This document shows positions 45,308 to 53,480 of a stretch of 64,000 nt of DNA, piece by piece. Numbering within the stretch: the stretch's first letter is position 1; the number at the start of each line of letters is the position of its first letter. Location of the stretch: NCBI RefSeq assembly GCF_002261425.1, contig NZ_NEVJ01000001.1:372001-436000 (forward strand), in the 5' to 3' direction. Below the pieces are notes generated by a model. The model had not been told where the DNA came from. It searched no databases and worked only from the letters and a program-made list of their open reading frames with translations. This DNA comes from Bordetella genomosp. 9. Lineage in GTDB: Bacteria > Pseudomonadota > Gammaproteobacteria > Burkholderiales > Burkholderiaceae_B. The translations under genes were made by a program, and so were the position numbers.

Positions 45308-45796
45308 ATGACCCCTGTATTCAAAACCGTGCGGACGCCGGTAGGCGCCTTGAAACTCGTCGCCAGGGGCCCTTGCCTGGCCGCCATCCTGTGGGAAAAC
45401 GACAGGCCTGGCCGCGTCAAACTGGGCGACCTGCGAGAGGACGACGCCGATCCGACCTTGAACGAGGTCGAACGGCAGCTCCGTGAGTATTTCGACGGCA
45501 GTCGCCGCCGCTTCGATATCCCGATGGAATTCGCGGGCACCGGTTTCCAGAAGAAGGTCTGGCAGGCGCTGCTGGAAATCCCCTATGGGGAGACGCGCAG
45601 CTATCGCAGCATCGCCGAGCGCATCGGCCATGTGAACGCGGTCAGGGCCGTCGGCGCCGCCAACGGCCGCAATCCCATCTCCATCATCGCGCCGTGCCAC
45701 CGGGTGATCGGCAGTTCGGGCAGCCTGACCGGGTTCGCCGGCGGCCTGGAAGTCAAGGCGCGGTTGTTGGAGTTGGAGCGCGCGCAGGCGAATTAG
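45308..45796 (+). CDS. ogt: Methylated-DNA--protein-cysteine methyltransferase
   Basis: A 162-residue suicide repair protein that takes the methyl group from O6-methylguanine. The acceptor is Cys130 in IIAPCHRVIGSSGSLTGFAG. N-terminal domain is of ribonuclease-like fold. The ATG at 45308 follows GGGAGG at five bases and is preferred over a GTG at 45275 with no ribosome site. Stands alone, divergent from the LoiP-like gene. Confidence 0.92.
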   Translation: MTPVFKTVRTPVGALKLVARGPCLAAILWENDRPGRVKLGDLREDDADPTLNEVERQLREYFDGSRRRFDIPMEFAGTGFQKKVWQALLEIPYGETRSYRSIAERIGHVNAVRAVGAANGRNPISIIAPCHRVIGSSGSLTGFAGGLEVKARLLELERAQAN

Positions 45797-45934
45797 CACA
45801 TCTTCACGCTGTACAGCCTGGGCCAGGTCACGCAAGATGGAGCCGCGGGGGCAGCGGGGGATCGCATGCCCAATCTCTGTCGTGCGTTTCCGGCCGGGGC
45901 TGGACGCACGTCGCGAACCTGGAGACCAGGCATC

Positions 45935-46825
45935 ATGACGTTCCACACAAGCAGCAAGGCAAGCAGCGAAGCAAGCCGCAAGGCGGCTCGTTCGTTCACC
46001 GGCGTTTTTCGTGCCGCCACGATGGTGGCGCTGGCCCTGCCACTGATGGCGGCGCCCGCGATGGCGCAGGAGCGCGCCGCCACGCCGGCGGCCAGCGGCG
46101 AGAATACCTACAAGCCCACCGTCGGCCAGGAAGGCAAGGACGTCGTGTGGGTGCCGACGCCGCAGGTCCTGGTGGAAAAGATGCTGGACATGGCGCAGGT
46201 GACGCCGCGCGACAGGTTGCTGGACCTGGGCTCCGGCGACGGCCGCACGGTCATCACCGCCGCCAAGCGCGGCCTGCAGGCCCGCGGCATCGAATACAAC
46301 CCGCAGATGGTCGAGCTGGCACGGCGCAATGCCAAGGAGGCCGGCGTCGCGGACCGCGCCAGCTTCGTGACAGCGGATCTTTTCAAGACGGACCTGGGCG
46401 GGGCGGACGTCATCACCATGTTCCTGCTGCCGTCCATCAACGAGCAGCTGCGGCCCAGGCTGCTGGCCTTGAAGCCCGGTACGCGGGTGGTCTCGAACAG
46501 CTTCCGCATGGGCGACTGGCAGCCTGACCGTTCCGAGTCGGTGCGGGACGGCTGCGACCACTATTGCACGGCGCTGTTGTGGATCGTGCCGGTCAAGGTG
46601 GACGGCACGTGGCGCCTGGGCAAGCAGGATCTGCAGCTACGGCAGAAATACCAGATGCTGAGCGGCACGCTCGGTTCGGCCCCCATCACCGAGGCACGCC
46701 TCGATGGCGACCGCATTTCCTTCAAGGCCAACGGCGCCGCCTACACCGGTACGATCACAGGCAAGGCCATGCAGGGTACGGTCGGCGGCGGGCCCGGCGG
46801 CAACTGGTCCGCCAGCCGGCTCTGA
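45935..46825 (+). CDS. Exported SAM-methyltransferase-fold protein, large form
   Basis: A 296-residue protein with a predicted signal peptide (core ATMVALALPLMAAPAMA, after a long 28-residue n-region) followed by a class I SAM-methyltransferase fold. The SAM loop is LLDLGSGDGR (96-104) preceded by VWVPTPQVLVEKML, a combination seen in the FAM173/DOT1-like lysine methyltransferases. The C-terminal 90 residues are a separate domain without name. SAM is made in the cytoplasm, so periplasmic methylation is puzzling; the signal may be retained as an anchor or the fold may bind something else. Similar to the shorter protein at 50321, which is the only relative in view. Confidence 0.7.
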   Translation: MTFHTSSKASSEASRKAARSFTGVFRAATMVALALPLMAAPAMAQERAATPAASGENTYKPTVGQEGKDVVWVPTPQVLVEKMLDMAQVTPRDRLLDLGSGDGRTVITAAKRGLQARGIEYNPQMVELARRNAKEAGVADRASFVTADLFKTDLGGADVITMFLLPSINEQLRPRLLALKPGTRVVSNSFRMGDWQPDRSESVRDGCDHYCTALLWIVPVKVDGTWRLGKQDLQLRQKYQMLSGTLGSAPITEARLDGDRISFKANGAAYTGTITGKAMQGTVGGGPGGNWSASRL

Positions 46826-46826
46826 A

Positions 46827-47765
46827 TCACGCGCGCGGGTCTGCGTCGTCCGTGCCGTCCGCCTCGTCCGCGACGGGCCTGGCCTTGCCGGTCAGGTGCT
46901 CCACGAACAGCTTGGCGGCGGTGGGCAGGGCGTCGAACGAACGTACGCAGATCTGCAGCTCGCGCCGCGCCCACGGCTCCTGGATGCGCAGGATGCCGAT
47001 ATCGAAGATGCGCGCATATAGCGTGGCGATACCCAGGGGCAGCACCCCCAGGCCCAGTCCGGCGTTCACCATGAAGCACAGCGTATCGAAGCCCGTGACC
47101 TGGACCTTGACGCGCAAGGGCAGTTCCAGCCGGTCCGCCGCATTGGCGACGATCTGGTTGATGGCGCTGCCGGTGTGCAGGCCGACGAAATCGTAGGCCA
47201 GCGTATCGGCGAACCGGAAATCGGGCCGCGCCAGCAGGGGGTGGCCGGCGGGCGCGATCACGGCCAGCGTATCGCGCCGGTAGGGCAGGATCTCGACGTC
47301 GCGCCCCGGTGGCATGCCGGAGAATATCCCGACGTCGGCCGCATTCTCATGCACCGCCTTCAGGATCGCGGGCGAGATTTTCTCTTCCAGCTGCAGCTGG
47401 ATATTGGGGTATGCCGCCGAGAAGGATTGCAGGTCGCCGGGCAGGAACTGTGTCAGCGCGGAAATGTTGGCGAAGACGCGGATGAAGCCGCGGGCGCCGC
47501 TGGCGTATTCCCGCATGGAAACCGCGATATCGTCCAGCTCGCGCAAGGCCCGCCGCGCCATGGACGCCAGCGCCATGCCGGCGTTGGTCGGCTGGATTCC
47601 CTTGTTGGTGCGCACCAGCAGCTGGGTCTTGAGCTGCTCTTCCAGCTCGCTCATGCGCTTGCTGACCGCCGCGGCGGCGATGTGCTCGCGCTCGGCGGCG
47701 GCGGCGATCGTTTTCTCTTCGATCACGCTGATGAACAGCCGCAGGGAGGTCGGGTCCAGGTGCAT
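46827..47765 (-). CDS. LysR-family transcriptional regulator
   Basis: A 312-residue LysR protein with helix-turn-helix in residues 4-63 (AAAAEREHIAAAAVSKRMSE) and an effector domain from residue 92. Start at ATG 47765, well inside a longer open frame that is not coding. Divergent from the HMG-CoA lyase-like gene; a perfect nine-base dyad lies between, so this regulator probably controls it. Confidence 0.88.
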   Translation of the reverse strand: MHLDPTSLRLFISVIEEKTIAAAAEREHIAAAAVSKRMSELEEQLKTQLLVRTNKGIQPTNAGMALASMARRALRELDDIAVSMREYASGARGFIRVFANISALTQFLPGDLQSFSAAYPNIQLQLEEKISPAILKAVHENAADVGIFSGMPPGRDVEILPYRRDTLAVIAPAGHPLLARPDFRFADTLAYDFVGLHTGSAINQIVANAADRLELPLRVKVQVTGFDTLCFMVNAGLGLGVLPLGIATLYARIFDIGILRIQEPWARRELQICVRSFDALPTAAKLFVEHLTGKARPVADEADGTDDADPRA

Positions 47766-47825
47766 GCGCCGCAGTATACGGCGGCGTGTCCTGCCATCGC
47801 CAGGGGCGAAGGCGTCCCCCGGCTG

Positions 47826-47846
47826 GCCATCGCGGCGCGCGATGGC
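47826..47846. promoter_or_regulatory. Dyad in the LysR / HMG-CoA-lyase control region
   Basis: GCCATCGCG-GCG-CGCGATGGC, a perfect nine-base inverted repeat with a three-base centre, between divergent genes. Candidate LysR operator; the sequence is GC-rich, so chance is not excluded. Confidence 0.4.
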
Positions 47847-47915
47847 GGCATCATGAACCGTCGATTCCATGCGCGTGCGTCCCATTGCTAGACTGGCGCT
47901 TCGAAGGAGGCACGC

Positions 47916-48854
47916 ATGAATACCAGTACGGCGAAGGCCGGCAAAAGGCTGTATATCCAGGAAGTCGCGCCGCGCGACGGCTTCCAGAACGAAGGCCGGT
48001 TCGTCGAAACCCAGGACAAGATACGTTTCATCGATGCCTTGTCCGCCTGCGGCTACGCCAAGATCGAGGCGACGTCCTTCACGTCGCCGAAGGCCATCCC
48101 GGCACTGCGCGACGCCGAAATCGTGATGCACGAAATCAAGCGGCAACCCGGCGTGGTCTACACGGCGCTGGTGCCGAACGTGCGGGGCGCCGAACGCGCG
48201 CTGTCGTGCCGGGTGGACGAGGTCAATCTGGTGATGTCCGTCAGCGAGACCCACAACCGGTCCAACCTGCGGATGTCGCGCGACGAGTCGTTCGCCCAGC
48301 TTTCCGACGTGATCGACGCCGTGCGCGGCAGCCGTGTGGCCGTCAACGTGTCGCTGTCCACGGTATTCGGTTGCCCGATGGAAGGCGACATCGATCCCTA
48401 CGAGGTCTTCGAGCTGATGAACCGCTTCGCCCAGCGCGGCGTCAACGGCATCACCTTGTGCGATACGACCGGGATGGCCTATCCCAGCCAGGTCGAAGCG
48501 ATCTCGCGCAAGGCCAGGTCGCTGTTTCCGGCGATCGAGCTGACGCTGCATTTCCACAATACCCGCGGGATGGCGCTGGCCAACACCATGGCGGCCTTGA
48601 ACGCGGGCGTGGATCGCTTCGACGCTTCGCTGGGCGGCATCGGCGGTTGTCCGTACGCGCCCGGCGCCAGCGGCAACGCCTGCACGGAAGAACTCGTGCA
48701 CATGCTGGCCCTGGATGGCTATGACACCGGCGTCGACCTCGACGGCATCCTGGCGGCGGCGGAAACGCTGCCGGGCTTGATCGGGCATGACGTACCCAGC
48801 CAGATACTCAAGGCCGGGACGCGGGCGCGGCGGCATCCCGCGCCCTGCCAGTAG
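47916..48854 (+). CDS. Hydroxymethylglutaryl-CoA lyase-like aldolase
   Basis: A 312-residue HMGL-family TIM barrel that cleaves a 3-hydroxyacyl-CoA to acetyl-CoA and an acid. Active-site features: PRDGFQNE, IEATSF, LHFHNTRG and the Cys loop GGIGGCPYAPGASGN. The gene is preceded by AAGGAGG and has no acyl-CoA dehydrogenase or carboxylase beside it, so whether the true substrate is HMG-CoA (leucine breakdown) or another 3-hydroxyacyl-CoA (for example citramalyl-CoA) is open. Confidence 0.85.
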   Translation: MNTSTAKAGKRLYIQEVAPRDGFQNEGRFVETQDKIRFIDALSACGYAKIEATSFTSPKAIPALRDAEIVMHEIKRQPGVVYTALVPNVRGAERALSCRVDEVNLVMSVSETHNRSNLRMSRDESFAQLSDVIDAVRGSRVAVNVSLSTVFGCPMEGDIDPYEVFELMNRFAQRGVNGITLCDTTGMAYPSQVEAISRKARSLFPAIELTLHFHNTRGMALANTMAALNAGVDRFDASLGGIGGCPYAPGASGNACTEELVHMLALDGYDTGVDLDGILAAAETLPGLIGHDVPSQILKAGTRARRHPAPCQ

Positions 48855-48862
48855 GGGTCAGT

Positions 48863-49657
48863 CTAGTGCAGGTTGAACACCCAGCACCGCAGGCTCTTGC
48901 GGGCGATGCGGCTGTTCACCACCCGCACGCCCAGGAAGTACGGATGCCGGCTTTTTTTGAGCTCGTTGCGCAGCTCCGGCGTCAGTTCGATGGGATCCGG
49001 CGCGCTCGCCAGTTCGCGTGCCAGATGCCGGAAATTCAGCGCCAGGAAGCGATCGGAGCGGCGTGCGTGATTCAGTTCGGCGCCGTTCATCATGCGGCCG
49101 AACACGGTGTCCCAGAAGCGTTCGAGTACCGGCGATGCGCTGGCGCGCGGCAGGACGGGGAAGTGGCACAGCTGGCTCAGCTGCGCGCGCAGGATTTCCT
49201 GCTCGATCGGCGTGCCGCTGTTCTTCAGCGCGTCGGCTAACGACGCGATCTGCGCCTGCAGGCGGCGGAACTGCCGCTTGGCCGCCGCCGCGTCGCTGGC
49301 CTGGGCCGTGCTTTCCGCGCGCATCGTCCAATGATCCAGCAGCGTCTGGAAGCCCTCGAACTGCAGGATGGCCAGGCGATGGCGGAGATTGGTGTCGGCG
49401 TGCGTATCCGCCAGCCGGTCCAGCCATAGCGTCAGCGCGCCGATCGGCATCGTGGCGGTTTCGGTCGCCCGCCTGGGATCCTGCACGGTCTGGACCATCT
49501 CCCGCAGGTCGGGGTCGCTGTCGATACGGCGCAATTCCGCCCAGGAATCAAGCTTCATGGATTCGCACAGTGGCGCGATGGCCGCCAGGACTGTCCTGCC
49601 ATCGTGCGAGCACGGGATGCGCAGGTCAGCAAAGGGTGTATCGACGAATTCGGACAT
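48863..49657 (-). CDS. Phage antirepressor N-terminal domain protein
   Basis: A 264-residue protein. Residues 12-60 (IPCSHDGRTVLAAIAPLCES then MKLDSWAELRRIDSDPDL) resemble the P22 antirepressor N-terminal domain (P22_AR_N), though the aromatic consensus differs. The rest is helical and charged, with coiled-coil-like heptads at 120-160, and ends in a basic segment. No other phage gene is in view, so it may be a domesticated remnant. It converges with the HMG-CoA lyase-like gene across eight bases. Confidence 0.55.
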   Translation of the reverse strand: MSEFVDTPFADLRIPCSHDGRTVLAAIAPLCESMKLDSWAELRRIDSDPDLREMVQTVQDPRRATETATMPIGALTLWLDRLADTHADTNLRHRLAILQFEGFQTLLDHWTMRAESTAQASDAAAAKRQFRRLQAQIASLADALKNSGTPIEQEILRAQLSQLCHFPVLPRASASPVLERFWDTVFGRMMNGAELNHARRSDRFLALNFRHLARELASAPDPIELTPELRNELKKSRHPYFLGVRVVNSRIARKSLRCWVFNLH

Positions 49658-49848
49658 GAAGCGCTCCTTGTTCTGCGCCGCATGCCTCTGATGCGGCGGA
49701 TTGGACCCGCGAGTCGCGTTTCGCCTTTTGCCTTGGCGATAATTCGCGATCAGGCATGCGCTTATCCTAGGGATCCCGGATCGCCCCGTGCTTTAGGTTT
49801 CGGTTGAAGCGTTTTGATTATCGGCCTGATATTTACTGGAATCGTGGA

Positions 49849-50292
49849 ATGCAAGCAACGCCCGAACTGACCTTCCGTCCCGCCACCGAGGCGGATATCC
49901 CCAGCCTGATGGCCTTGCGCCAGCAGACGATGACGCCGCATCTGCAACGGGCCGGCGCGCCCAGCGACGACGAAGCCAACCTGGCGCGTGTCAATTACAA
50001 GTTCGAAGACGCATTACTGGTCTATGACGGCGCGGAACTGGTGGGCCTGTTCAAGGTCGCGCGCGGCGCGACCGAATGGAAGCTCGTGCAGGTGCAGATC
50101 GCGCCGGCCCGGCAGGGGCAGGGATTGGGCGGCCGGCTGGTGCGCGGCCTGCAGCAGGAAGCCGCGCGCGCCGGTTGCGCCATTACGCTGGAGGTATTGA
50201 AAGGCAATCCGGCCCGACGGCTTTACGAGCGCTGCGGTTTTGCCGTTGTCGGCGAAAACGCGCTGGAACACCAGATGCGCTGGCAGCCATAG
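49849..50292 (+). CDS. GNAT-family N-acetyltransferase
   Basis: A 147-residue GCN5-related acetyltransferase. Acetyl-CoA-binding motif A is VQIAPARQGQGLGGRLVRGL, with motif B residues NPARRLYERCGF further on. Start taken as ATG 49849 just before the domain; an in-frame TTG at 49804 is less likely. Substrate unknown. Convergent with the exported methyltransferase-fold gene. Confidence 0.85.
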   Translation: MQATPELTFRPATEADIPSLMALRQQTMTPHLQRAGAPSDDEANLARVNYKFEDALLVYDGAELVGLFKVARGATEWKLVQVQIAPARQGQGLGGRLVRGLQQEAARAGCAITLEVLKGNPARRLYERCGFAVVGENALEHQMRWQP

Positions 50293-50320
50293 CGGCGGCA
50301 GCCGCCATGGCCCGGCGGCG

Positions 50321-50896
50321 TCAACGCGCCGGCACGGTCCAGAAGTAGACCATGCGGCCGTCCACGGTCAGCGTTTGCTCAGGCGTCCAATCGCCCATGT
50401 CGAAGGCGTGCGACACGATGCGCGTACCGGGTTTCAGCTTGAGCAGCATGGGCCGCAGCTTGAGATTCAGCGACGGCAGCAGGTACAGGCTGATGACGGT
50501 CGCTTTCGACAGGTCCTGTTCGAACAGATCGCCCTGGATGAACTGGACCTTGTCCGTCACGCCTTCCTTTTTGGCGTTTTCCCGCGCTTCCTGGATGCGG
50601 ACGGGATCGATGTCGACGCCGACGCCGCGCGTGCCGAAGCGTTTCGCGGCGGTCACGGGGATGCGCCCGTCGCCCGAGCCCAGGTCATACAGGACGTCGT
50701 TGGGCCCCACCTTGGCCACTTGCAGCATGGCATCGACCACCGCCGGGGGCGTGGGAACGAAGATGACGTCAGGCGCGCGCGACTTGGCGGTGGTATCCGC
50801 CGCCGGTTGCGCCTGCGCCGCGGCCGCGGTCGCGGTCGCGGTTACCAGCAGGACGCCGGTCAAGGCCAAGTTCCATGAATGCCGAAGTATGCGCAT
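50321..50896 (-). CDS. Exported SAM-methyltransferase-fold protein, short form
   Basis: A 191-residue protein with a signal peptide (WNLALTGVLLVTATATAAAA) followed by a class I methyltransferase fold. VIFVPTPPAVVDAML and LYDLGSGDGRI (69-79) match the FAM173/DOT1-like pattern even better than the large form at 45935. The C-terminal domain of that paralogue is absent. As there, an export signal on a SAM-dependent fold is unexplained; the target is unknown. Confidence 0.72.
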   Translation of the reverse strand: MRILRHSWNLALTGVLLVTATATAAAAQAQPAADTTAKSRAPDVIFVPTPPAVVDAMLQVAKVGPNDVLYDLGSGDGRIPVTAAKRFGTRGVGVDIDPVRIQEARENAKKEGVTDKVQFIQGDLFEQDLSKATVISLYLLPSLNLKLRPMLLKLKPGTRIVSHAFDMGDWTPEQTLTVDGRMVYFWTVPAR

Positions 50897-50986
50897 GGTG
50901 CAAGCTCCTGGAAGGGTTGTCGAAACGTCGATGTCGATCCGCGGCGTGCGCGCTGCCCCCGGGCTTGCCGCGCCGCGTACGGCAGG

Positions 50987-52375
50987 CTATTCGGCCGGTA
51001 CCGTCGTCGGGCGTCGCCGGAACAGCAAGACCAGGGCGCCCAGCGCCAGCACGGCCAGCCCGGTGAACGCGCCCACGCCCGTATGCATGATGCTGGCGTA
51101 CAGCAGATAGGCGCTGGTGCCGCAGAACAGCAGCGGCGTGAACGGATAGAAAGGAACGCTGAAGGGCCGTGGCCGCGTGGGTTCCCGGCGGCGCAGGATG
51201 AACAGCGACATGCCGGTCAGGACGAAGAACAGCCAGAAGACCGGCGCGGTGTATTCGACCATGGTGGCGAAGCCGCTGCGCGTGGCCGCGCCCAGCGCGG
51301 CCAGGGCCAGCGCGATCAGGCCCTGCACGAGCAGCGCGTTGGTGGGCGTGTGGTGGCGCGTATCCCAACGGCCCAGCAAACGGAACATCGGTTCGTCGCG
51401 GCCGAAGGCGTAGGTGGTGCGCGCGCCGGTCAGCACCGTGGCATTGGCCGACGTCAGGGCCGAAATGGCGATCAGCGCGCTGATGACGCGGGCGCCGTTT
51501 TCGCCCATGACGGCGCGCAGCGCATCGGCCGCGACGGCGTTCGAGGCGGCCACGCCGGCCAGGCCCAGCACCTTGGCATAGGCCAGGTTGACCAGCAGGT
51601 AGACCACCGTCACCAGCGCCAGGCTCCAGAACAGGGCGCGCGGCAGGTTGCGGCCGGGGCCGACGACTTCGGCGGAAACATAGGCGGCCTCGTTCCAGCC
51701 GCCGTAGGTCAGCATGACGAAGATCAGCACCAGCCCCCAGTTGGTGGCGGTCGGCAGGCCGGCGGGCGCGACCGTGCCTGCGCCCCCCGCGCTGTCCAGC
51801 AGCAGGCCGGCGCCGATGATGAACAGCACGCCGCCCACTTCCAGCACCGTGAGGAAGTTCTGCGTCCATTTGCCGGCATTCAGGCCGACGATGTTCAGGA
51901 TGGTCAGCGCCACGACGGTGATGGCGGCATAGATCGCCGCGGAGTGCGGGCCCAGGCTGTAAATCTGGCTGGCGTAGTCGCCGAATACATATCCCAGCAG
52001 CGCGATCGACCCGGTGGGAATGATGGTCAGCCGCGCCCAGGCGAACAGGAAGGCGGTGCGTTCGCCGAACGCGCGGCGCAGGTAATGGTAGTCGCCGCCC
52101 GCGTCCGGATAAGTCGTCGCGAGTTCGGCGTAGCACATGGCGCCCGCCAGCGAGATCGCCCCGCCCACCACCCAGGCGATCAGGATGTGGTCCAGGCTGG
52201 CGGCGTTGGCGGCGATGAGCGCCGGCGCGCTGAAGATGCCCGCGCCGATGACGATGCCGACCACCAGGGCCATGACATCCAGCGTCGACAGCAGGGGGGA
52301 AGGACGGGCGCCCACGGCACGGGACGCGTTCGGTGTGGCGGAGGACTGCGTGGAGGCGTCGCGCACAGGGGGCAT
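50987..52375 (-). CDS. APC-family amino acid permease
   Basis: A 462-residue inner-membrane transporter of the amino acid-polyamine-organocation superfamily, with about twelve helices starting at residue 35 (MALVVGIVIGAGIFSAPALI), the GAGIFSAP motif that binds the amino-acid backbone, and a mid-chain YGGWNEAAYVSAEV segment. The ATG at 52375 is preferred for a short cytoplasmic N-terminus; the longer frame upstream is probably not used. Substrate unknown. Confidence 0.88.
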   Translation of the reverse strand: MPPVRDASTQSSATPNASRAVGARPSPLLSTLDVMALVVGIVIGAGIFSAPALIAANAASLDHILIAWVVGGAISLAGAMCYAELATTYPDAGGDYHYLRRAFGERTAFLFAWARLTIIPTGSIALLGYVFGDYASQIYSLGPHSAAIYAAITVVALTILNIVGLNAGKWTQNFLTVLEVGGVLFIIGAGLLLDSAGGAGTVAPAGLPTATNWGLVLIFVMLTYGGWNEAAYVSAEVVGPGRNLPRALFWSLALVTVVYLLVNLAYAKVLGLAGVAASNAVAADALRAVMGENGARVISALIAISALTSANATVLTGARTTYAFGRDEPMFRLLGRWDTRHHTPTNALLVQGLIALALAALGAATRSGFATMVEYTAPVFWLFFVLTGMSLFILRRREPTRPRPFSVPFYPFTPLLFCGTSAYLLYASIMHTGVGAFTGLAVLALGALVLLFRRRPTTVPAE

Positions 52376-52557
52376 TCCATGACCGTGGAGGGAGCGGGCA
52401 GAAGCCGGACTGCGCGACCCGCGGCGGCGTCGCCAAGGCCGTCTGAACCTTGGCACTTCGGCAAGGATGGTATCACCGCGACCCTGATGTTTAAGCTTCC
52501 TGTCAGAAACAAAACGTTAGCCGACTCGTCGCCGAACGTGACGGCGGCGCCGGCTAT

Positions 52558-52590
52558 AAAAAACGCCGCGATTCCGGAGAATGGCGGCGT
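52558..52590 (-). terminator. Rho-independent terminator of the ABM/cupin/dehydrogenase operon
   Basis: On the minus strand ACGCCGC-c-ATTC-tccg-GAAT-c-GCGGCGT followed by TTTTTAT: 11 base pairs with one mismatch and a good T-run. It lies about 100 bases downstream of the ABM gene and separates that operon from the permease. Confidence 0.85.
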
Positions 52591-52651
52591 ACGGAGGATG
52601 CGAGCTTGTGGCAGCGCCCGGCCAGGGCCGGCCAGGAAGATCGACCACCTG

Positions 52652-52708
52652 GATCGAACAACCCAGCTCGATCAACCCAACCCGGTCAACCCAGGTCGAT
52701 CAACTGGG
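52652..52708. repeat. Short tandem repeat, about 14-base period
   Basis: Three imperfect units (GATCAACCCAACCC, GGTCAACCCAGGTC, GATCAACTGGG) with a looser fourth at 52652. The repeat overlaps the last codons of the ABM gene. Confidence 0.45.
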
Positions 52709-52982
52709 TGTGTTCCACCACCGGCGGCACGGCGAAATAAGGACTGACCAATTCGCGCCACTTGGCGAAGTCCTCGGAACCGCGGAAATCCACCGTGTGG
52801 TTTTCCAGCGTGGCCCACTCGACGAACAGGCGATAGCGGTTCGGATGTTCGACCGAGCGCTGCAGCGACACGCCGCTGCAGCCCTTGGCGCGCAGGAATA
52901 AGGGCTTGGCCTTGGACACGCCGGCTTCGAAGTCGGCATTCGTGCCGTCCTTGATGTCGATCTGCGCTATTTCAAGAAACAT
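52686..52982 (-). CDS. Antibiotic-biosynthesis-monooxygenase (ABM) domain protein
   Basis: A 98-residue dimeric ferredoxin-like protein of the ABM/YgiN group. Features: MFLEIAQIDIKDGTNADFEA first strand and helix, GCSGVSLQRSVEHPNRYRLF and VEWATLENHTVDFRGSEDF. Some members are quinol or haem-degrading monooxygenases; others have no known activity. AAGGAG fits ATG 52982 better than one three bases upstream. Last gene of the Bug/dehydrogenase operon, ending in a terminator at 52558. Confidence 0.85.
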   Translation of the reverse strand: MFLEIAQIDIKDGTNADFEAGVSKAKPLFLRAKGCSGVSLQRSVEHPNRYRLFVEWATLENHTVDFRGSEDFAKWRELVSPYFAVPPVVEHTQLIDLG

Positions 52983-53011
52983 CATGGCTCCTTGCCGATA
53001 CGCCCGGCGTA

Positions 53012-53443
53012 TCAGCGTTTGATATGTTCCAGCGCCACCGGATTGGTCGCGCCGGTCTCCGTCAGCGTGCGCGTGGCGTGGACCGACGCGTAGATCCACA
53101 GGATCTTCATGGGCTGCGTGTCCGACATATTACGGAAGCGGTGCGACACATTGGGCGGTATCCATGTCGTGTCCATGGGCTGCAGCCGGTGCTCTTCGCC
53201 ATTGATGTCGAGGATGGCATCGCCTTCCAGCAGCATCACGCTTTCCTCGCAATTGTGGCTGTGGAAAGGGATCTTGGTGCCGGGCGCGAATTCCGTGATG
53301 CCATTGATGAAGGCCGTGGCGCCGTCGCCCGCCGTCACCAGCGGAATCGTGCGCGCGCCGCCGCCGCGCTCGTAGGCGGTGAGGTCGGAAGGGCGATAAA
53401 TGGCGGGTTTCGCCGCGCTTTTCGTCTTGGTGGATGTGGTCAT
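53012..53443 (-). CDS. Cupin-domain protein
   Basis: A 143-residue single-domain cupin with the metal-binding motif HSHNCEESVMLLEGDAILDI and the second motif VSHRFRNMSD. Could be a dioxygenase, isomerase or ligand-binding protein. Sits between the semialdehyde dehydrogenase and the ABM gene and presumably acts in the same pathway. Confidence 0.85.
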   Translation of the reverse strand: MTTSTKTKSAAKPAIYRPSDLTAYERGGGARTIPLVTAGDGATAFINGITEFAPGTKIPFHSHNCEESVMLLEGDAILDINGEEHRLQPMDTTWIPPNVSHRFRNMSDTQPMKILWIYASVHATRTLTETGATNPVALEHIKR

Positions 53444-53480
53444 GATTGGACTCCCATAAACAACCTGGTCCGCGCGGCGG

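Noticed and set aside
49804..49848. A TTG start for the GNAT gene, adding 15 residues
   Set aside because: The added residues precede the conserved domain and have no good ribosome site; the internal ATG at 49849 fits the family start.
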